The notes under the pieces were generated by a model. It did no database searches. It was not told the DNA's origin and saw only the letters and a list, made by a program, of their open reading frames with translations. A stretch of 32,705 nt of DNA from Nanohaloarchaea archaeon B1-Br10_U2g19. GTDB taxonomy: Archaea; Nanohalarchaeota; Nanosalinia; Nanosalinales; Nanosalinaceae. Positions 31,317 through 32,705 of the stretch are shown here, piece by piece. The stretch spans positions 1 through 32,705 of the forward strand of contig LKMO01000007.1 of assembly GCA_001563905.1 (NCBI GenBank), given 5' to 3'. A program made the translations under genes and the position numbers. Each line of letters opens with the position of its first letter. Position 1 is the first letter of the stretch.

Positions 31317-32147
31317 CTAATCTTCTAGATAGCTCTCAACCCTCTTTACTACATCCTCTAACTCTCTTGCAATAGTTTCTTCTTCTTTACTGTAGTTTGA
31401 AGGACTGACTCGTCCTTGCTGATCTTCAATTCTGTATCCGAAAGTTGACTCTCCTCTGTATCTTTCTCCAAGATAGCCTATAGCAACAGGCTGATCCAGT
31501 CCAACATCTATATGTGCTGCAACCTCTACATCCGTATCAGCGAACTCCTCCCAGGCTCTGTGAGGAGAAGTATGAGGATTTGTCTTGGCGTAGTGTGAAC
31601 AGCCCATGTATCGGGACTTCTGGTTTTCCAGTAGATCGTTGTCAAGTATCTTATTGTCTTCTGCCAGTTCTTCTATAGCATTGAGTCTCTGGATATACCT
31701 GCCTTTGTCTTCTATATGTCCTCTTACAGGCTCTCCTTTTGTACGGTAGTCTCCGTCCCCGCCTTTCCCTCTTACTTCAAAAAGTAGTGCGCCGTTTTCT
31801 ATCTCGTTGAAGGCGTCTGAGGCATCTTTGGCAAGGTATTTATCTGTTTTTGCTCCGCCTCGTCTTAGAAAGCTTCTTATCTTTTCTAGGCGTCCTTTGT
31901 CTCTTTTTCTTTTGGCTACCTCGAAAGGCTCTCCTCGGTGTTCATATGTGTTCAACTGTTCTGGAGGACCTCCGTTTATGCTTAGGGTGAAGTGTTGTCC
32001 TTGGTGGTCGTAGTCTCTAAGGTCTAAAGGCACGTCTATATCTGCTCGAGGGTATCCGTCGAGGTCGAGTGTTACTGAGTGTTTTACTGTTTCTCGTAGA
32101 AGTCCTTCATCTGTACCGTACAAGTCGACTCTTACAGGCTCAACCAT
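31317..32147 (-). CDS. Uncharacterised protein
   Basis: A 276-residue soluble protein from the ATG at 32147, which has GTGA nine bases upstream; an in-frame TTG at 32153 is unlikely. The N-terminal region (about 1-65) is strand-rich (VRVDLYG, HSVTLDLDG, IDVPLDL, FTLSING), followed by a basic patch (EVAKRKRDKGRLEKIRSFLRRGGAKT), then an alpha/beta part with GALLFEVRGKGGDGDY and CSHYAKTNPHTSPHRAW. It ends in an acidic helix. The basic patch and His-rich motif suggest nucleic acid contact. I recognise no family. An inverted repeat can pair with its ribosome binding site (32156-32173). Confidence 0.6.
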   Translation of the reverse strand: MVEPVRVDLYGTDEGLLRETVKHSVTLDLDGYPRADIDVPLDLRDYDHQGQHFTLSINGGPPEQLNTYEHRGEPFEVAKRKRDKGRLEKIRSFLRRGGAKTDKYLAKDASDAFNEIENGALLFEVRGKGGDGDYRTKGEPVRGHIEDKGRYIQRLNAIEELAEDNKILDNDLLENQKSRYMGCSHYAKTNPHTSPHRAWEEFADTDVEVAAHIDVGLDQPVAIGYLGERYRGESTFGYRIEDQQGRVSPSNYSKEEETIARELEDVVKRVESYLED

Positions 32148-32155
32148 TTTCAATT

Positions 32156-32173
32156 ATCACTATAAATGGTGAT
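32156..32173 (-). promoter_or_regulatory. Inverted repeat that covers a ribosome binding site
   Basis: ATCAC and GTGAT around eight bases (TATAAATG). On the minus-strand message the downstream arm is the GTGAT used as binding site for the gene starting at 32147, so folding would hide it. It could equally be a protein operator. Confidence 0.3.
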
Positions 32174-32264
32174 TAAAGAACTAGTTTTTAACTAAAATTA
32201 TGGTATAAATCTATTACTACTCTGTAATATTTTCTGGATTGGAATAAACATTAAAGAAATCTTT

Positions 32265-32537
32265 TTAGATAATCTTTGACTCCATAATATTTACGGTTCT
32301 GTGAGCATGCTGGACTACAGCATTCTTGTTCCGGAGGACACGTGTAAACCCTGACTGTGTCTCATGCACCTTACCATAAGTCATTCTAGTCACTGTTAGA
32401 TGAGGTTCAAACTCTTTATGGAAACGGTATACAAGTTCGTAATAGTAAAACTCGGTGATGACTATCACATAGAATCTCTGGCCGTACTTTGGAGATTTCT
32501 GGGTTTTGATACGTGTTTCTAGGATTTCTGTTACCAT
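32265..32537 (-). CDS. Small, non-acidic protein of unknown function
   Basis: A 90-residue protein with a notable excess of Tyr, Phe, Val, His and Lys/Arg over acids, unlike most proteins in the window. A strand-rich start (VTEILETRIKTQKSPKYGQRF, then YVIVITEFYYYELVYRFHKEF) leads to HLTVTRMTYGKVHETQSGFTR and a HAHRTVNI helix. A TTATAAAC box is about 26 bases before the ATG, so it is leaderless. The basic, compact make-up could fit an RNA- or DNA-binding protein, or one of viral origin; no family is recognised. Confidence 0.5.
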   Translation of the reverse strand: MVTEILETRIKTQKSPKYGQRFYVIVITEFYYYELVYRFHKEFEPHLTVTRMTYGKVHETQSGFTRVLRNKNAVVQHAHRTVNIMESKII

Positions 32538-32639
32538 ATACTTGTTTATGAAATAGACTAGTTTATAAGAGAAATATTGTGTTTAACCGCTTTATAGGGC
32601 TTTAAAGCTGTTATTCCAACGCCTTTAATCAGCATTTAG

Positions 32640-32650
32640 TATTTAAATTT
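32640..32650 (+). promoter_or_regulatory. TATA box of the last gene
   Basis: TATTTAAATTT is centred about 26 bases before the ATG at 32671, the spacing for a leaderless archaeal message. Confidence 0.5.
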
Positions 32651-32670
32651 TTTTGTATAATTCATGGGGT

Positions 32671-32705
32671 ATGAATAATGTAGAAAACGGAACAATAAGT
32701 ATAGG
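32671..32705 (+). CDS. Start of a gene cut by the window end
   Basis: The ATG at 32671 opens a frame that reads MNNVENGTISI and runs off the window. It is supported only by the TATA box at correct spacing. The product cannot be named. Confidence 0.4.
   Translation, partial: MNNVENGTISI

Noticed and set aside
1-32705. CRISPR array, insertion sequence, prophage or toxin-antitoxin pair
   Set aside because: No regularly spaced repeats, transposase, integrase or toxin family is seen; tRNA genes lack nearby att-like duplications.

Overview
The window looks like part of the chromosome of a small, salt-adapted archaeon, most likely a nanohaloarchaeon (DPANN group). That placement is inference. It rests on archaeal information-processing genes (20S proteasome, exosome, SBDS, aCPSF1, KEOPS Pcc1, RNA polymerase subunit P, prefoldin beta, archaeal SepF), proteins very rich in Asp/Glu, short intergenic gaps, AT-leaning DNA, and many small lineage-specific proteins. 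No phage module, insertion sequence or CRISPR array is visible. Two start modes recur. First genes often begin at, or very near, the transcription start expected about 26 bases after a TATA box (leaderless). Genes inside operons carry a GGTGA-like ribosome binding site about 8-9 bases before ATG.

Layout. 1-240: end of prolyl-tRNA synthetase. 255-2332 (minus): HxlR-type regulator, a membrane protein, a DEAD-box RNA helicase. 2506-6104 (plus): proteasome beta, the termination nuclease aCPSF1, a small zinc-finger protein, an unknown acidic protein. 6121-11769 (minus): sepF, then the classic archaeal superoperon order psmA, SBDS, rrp4, rrp41, rrp42, L37Ae, rpoP, pcc1, pfdB, UPF0147, joining protein degradation, ribosome maturation, RNA decay, transcription and tRNA modification. 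11893-13512: small membrane proteins, an intron-containing tRNA-Ile(UAU), a DUF6166-like protein. 13586-20189: a full nucleotide excision repair set, uvrA-uvrC on minus and uvrB divergent.

20260-24711: MauE/DoxX-like redox membrane protein, a structured RNA-like element, ornithine carbamoyltransferase, small unknowns (one a 41-residue membrane protein), an MgtE-like transporter, a 57-residue acidic protein, a metallophosphoesterase. 24744-27399: a lysine-type cluster with lysA, an Lrp/AsnC regulator and a convergent dapA homologue with altered catalytic positions; a palindrome in the dapA promoter is a plausible Lrp site. 27566-32705: tRNA-Ala(GGC), small unknowns, a cluster of three minus-strand genes ending in a protein whose sequence strongly recalls the histone H2A fold, a DUF123 GIY-YIG protein, a winged-helix regulator, unknown proteins and the start of a further gene.

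Best leads: the H2A-like acidic histone-fold protein with its two unknown neighbours; the tRNA-Ile(UAU) with an intron and a clear bulge-helix-bulge; the tandem-hairpin element before argF; the cysteine-free L37Ae; and the DapA homologue that lacks standard triad residues.
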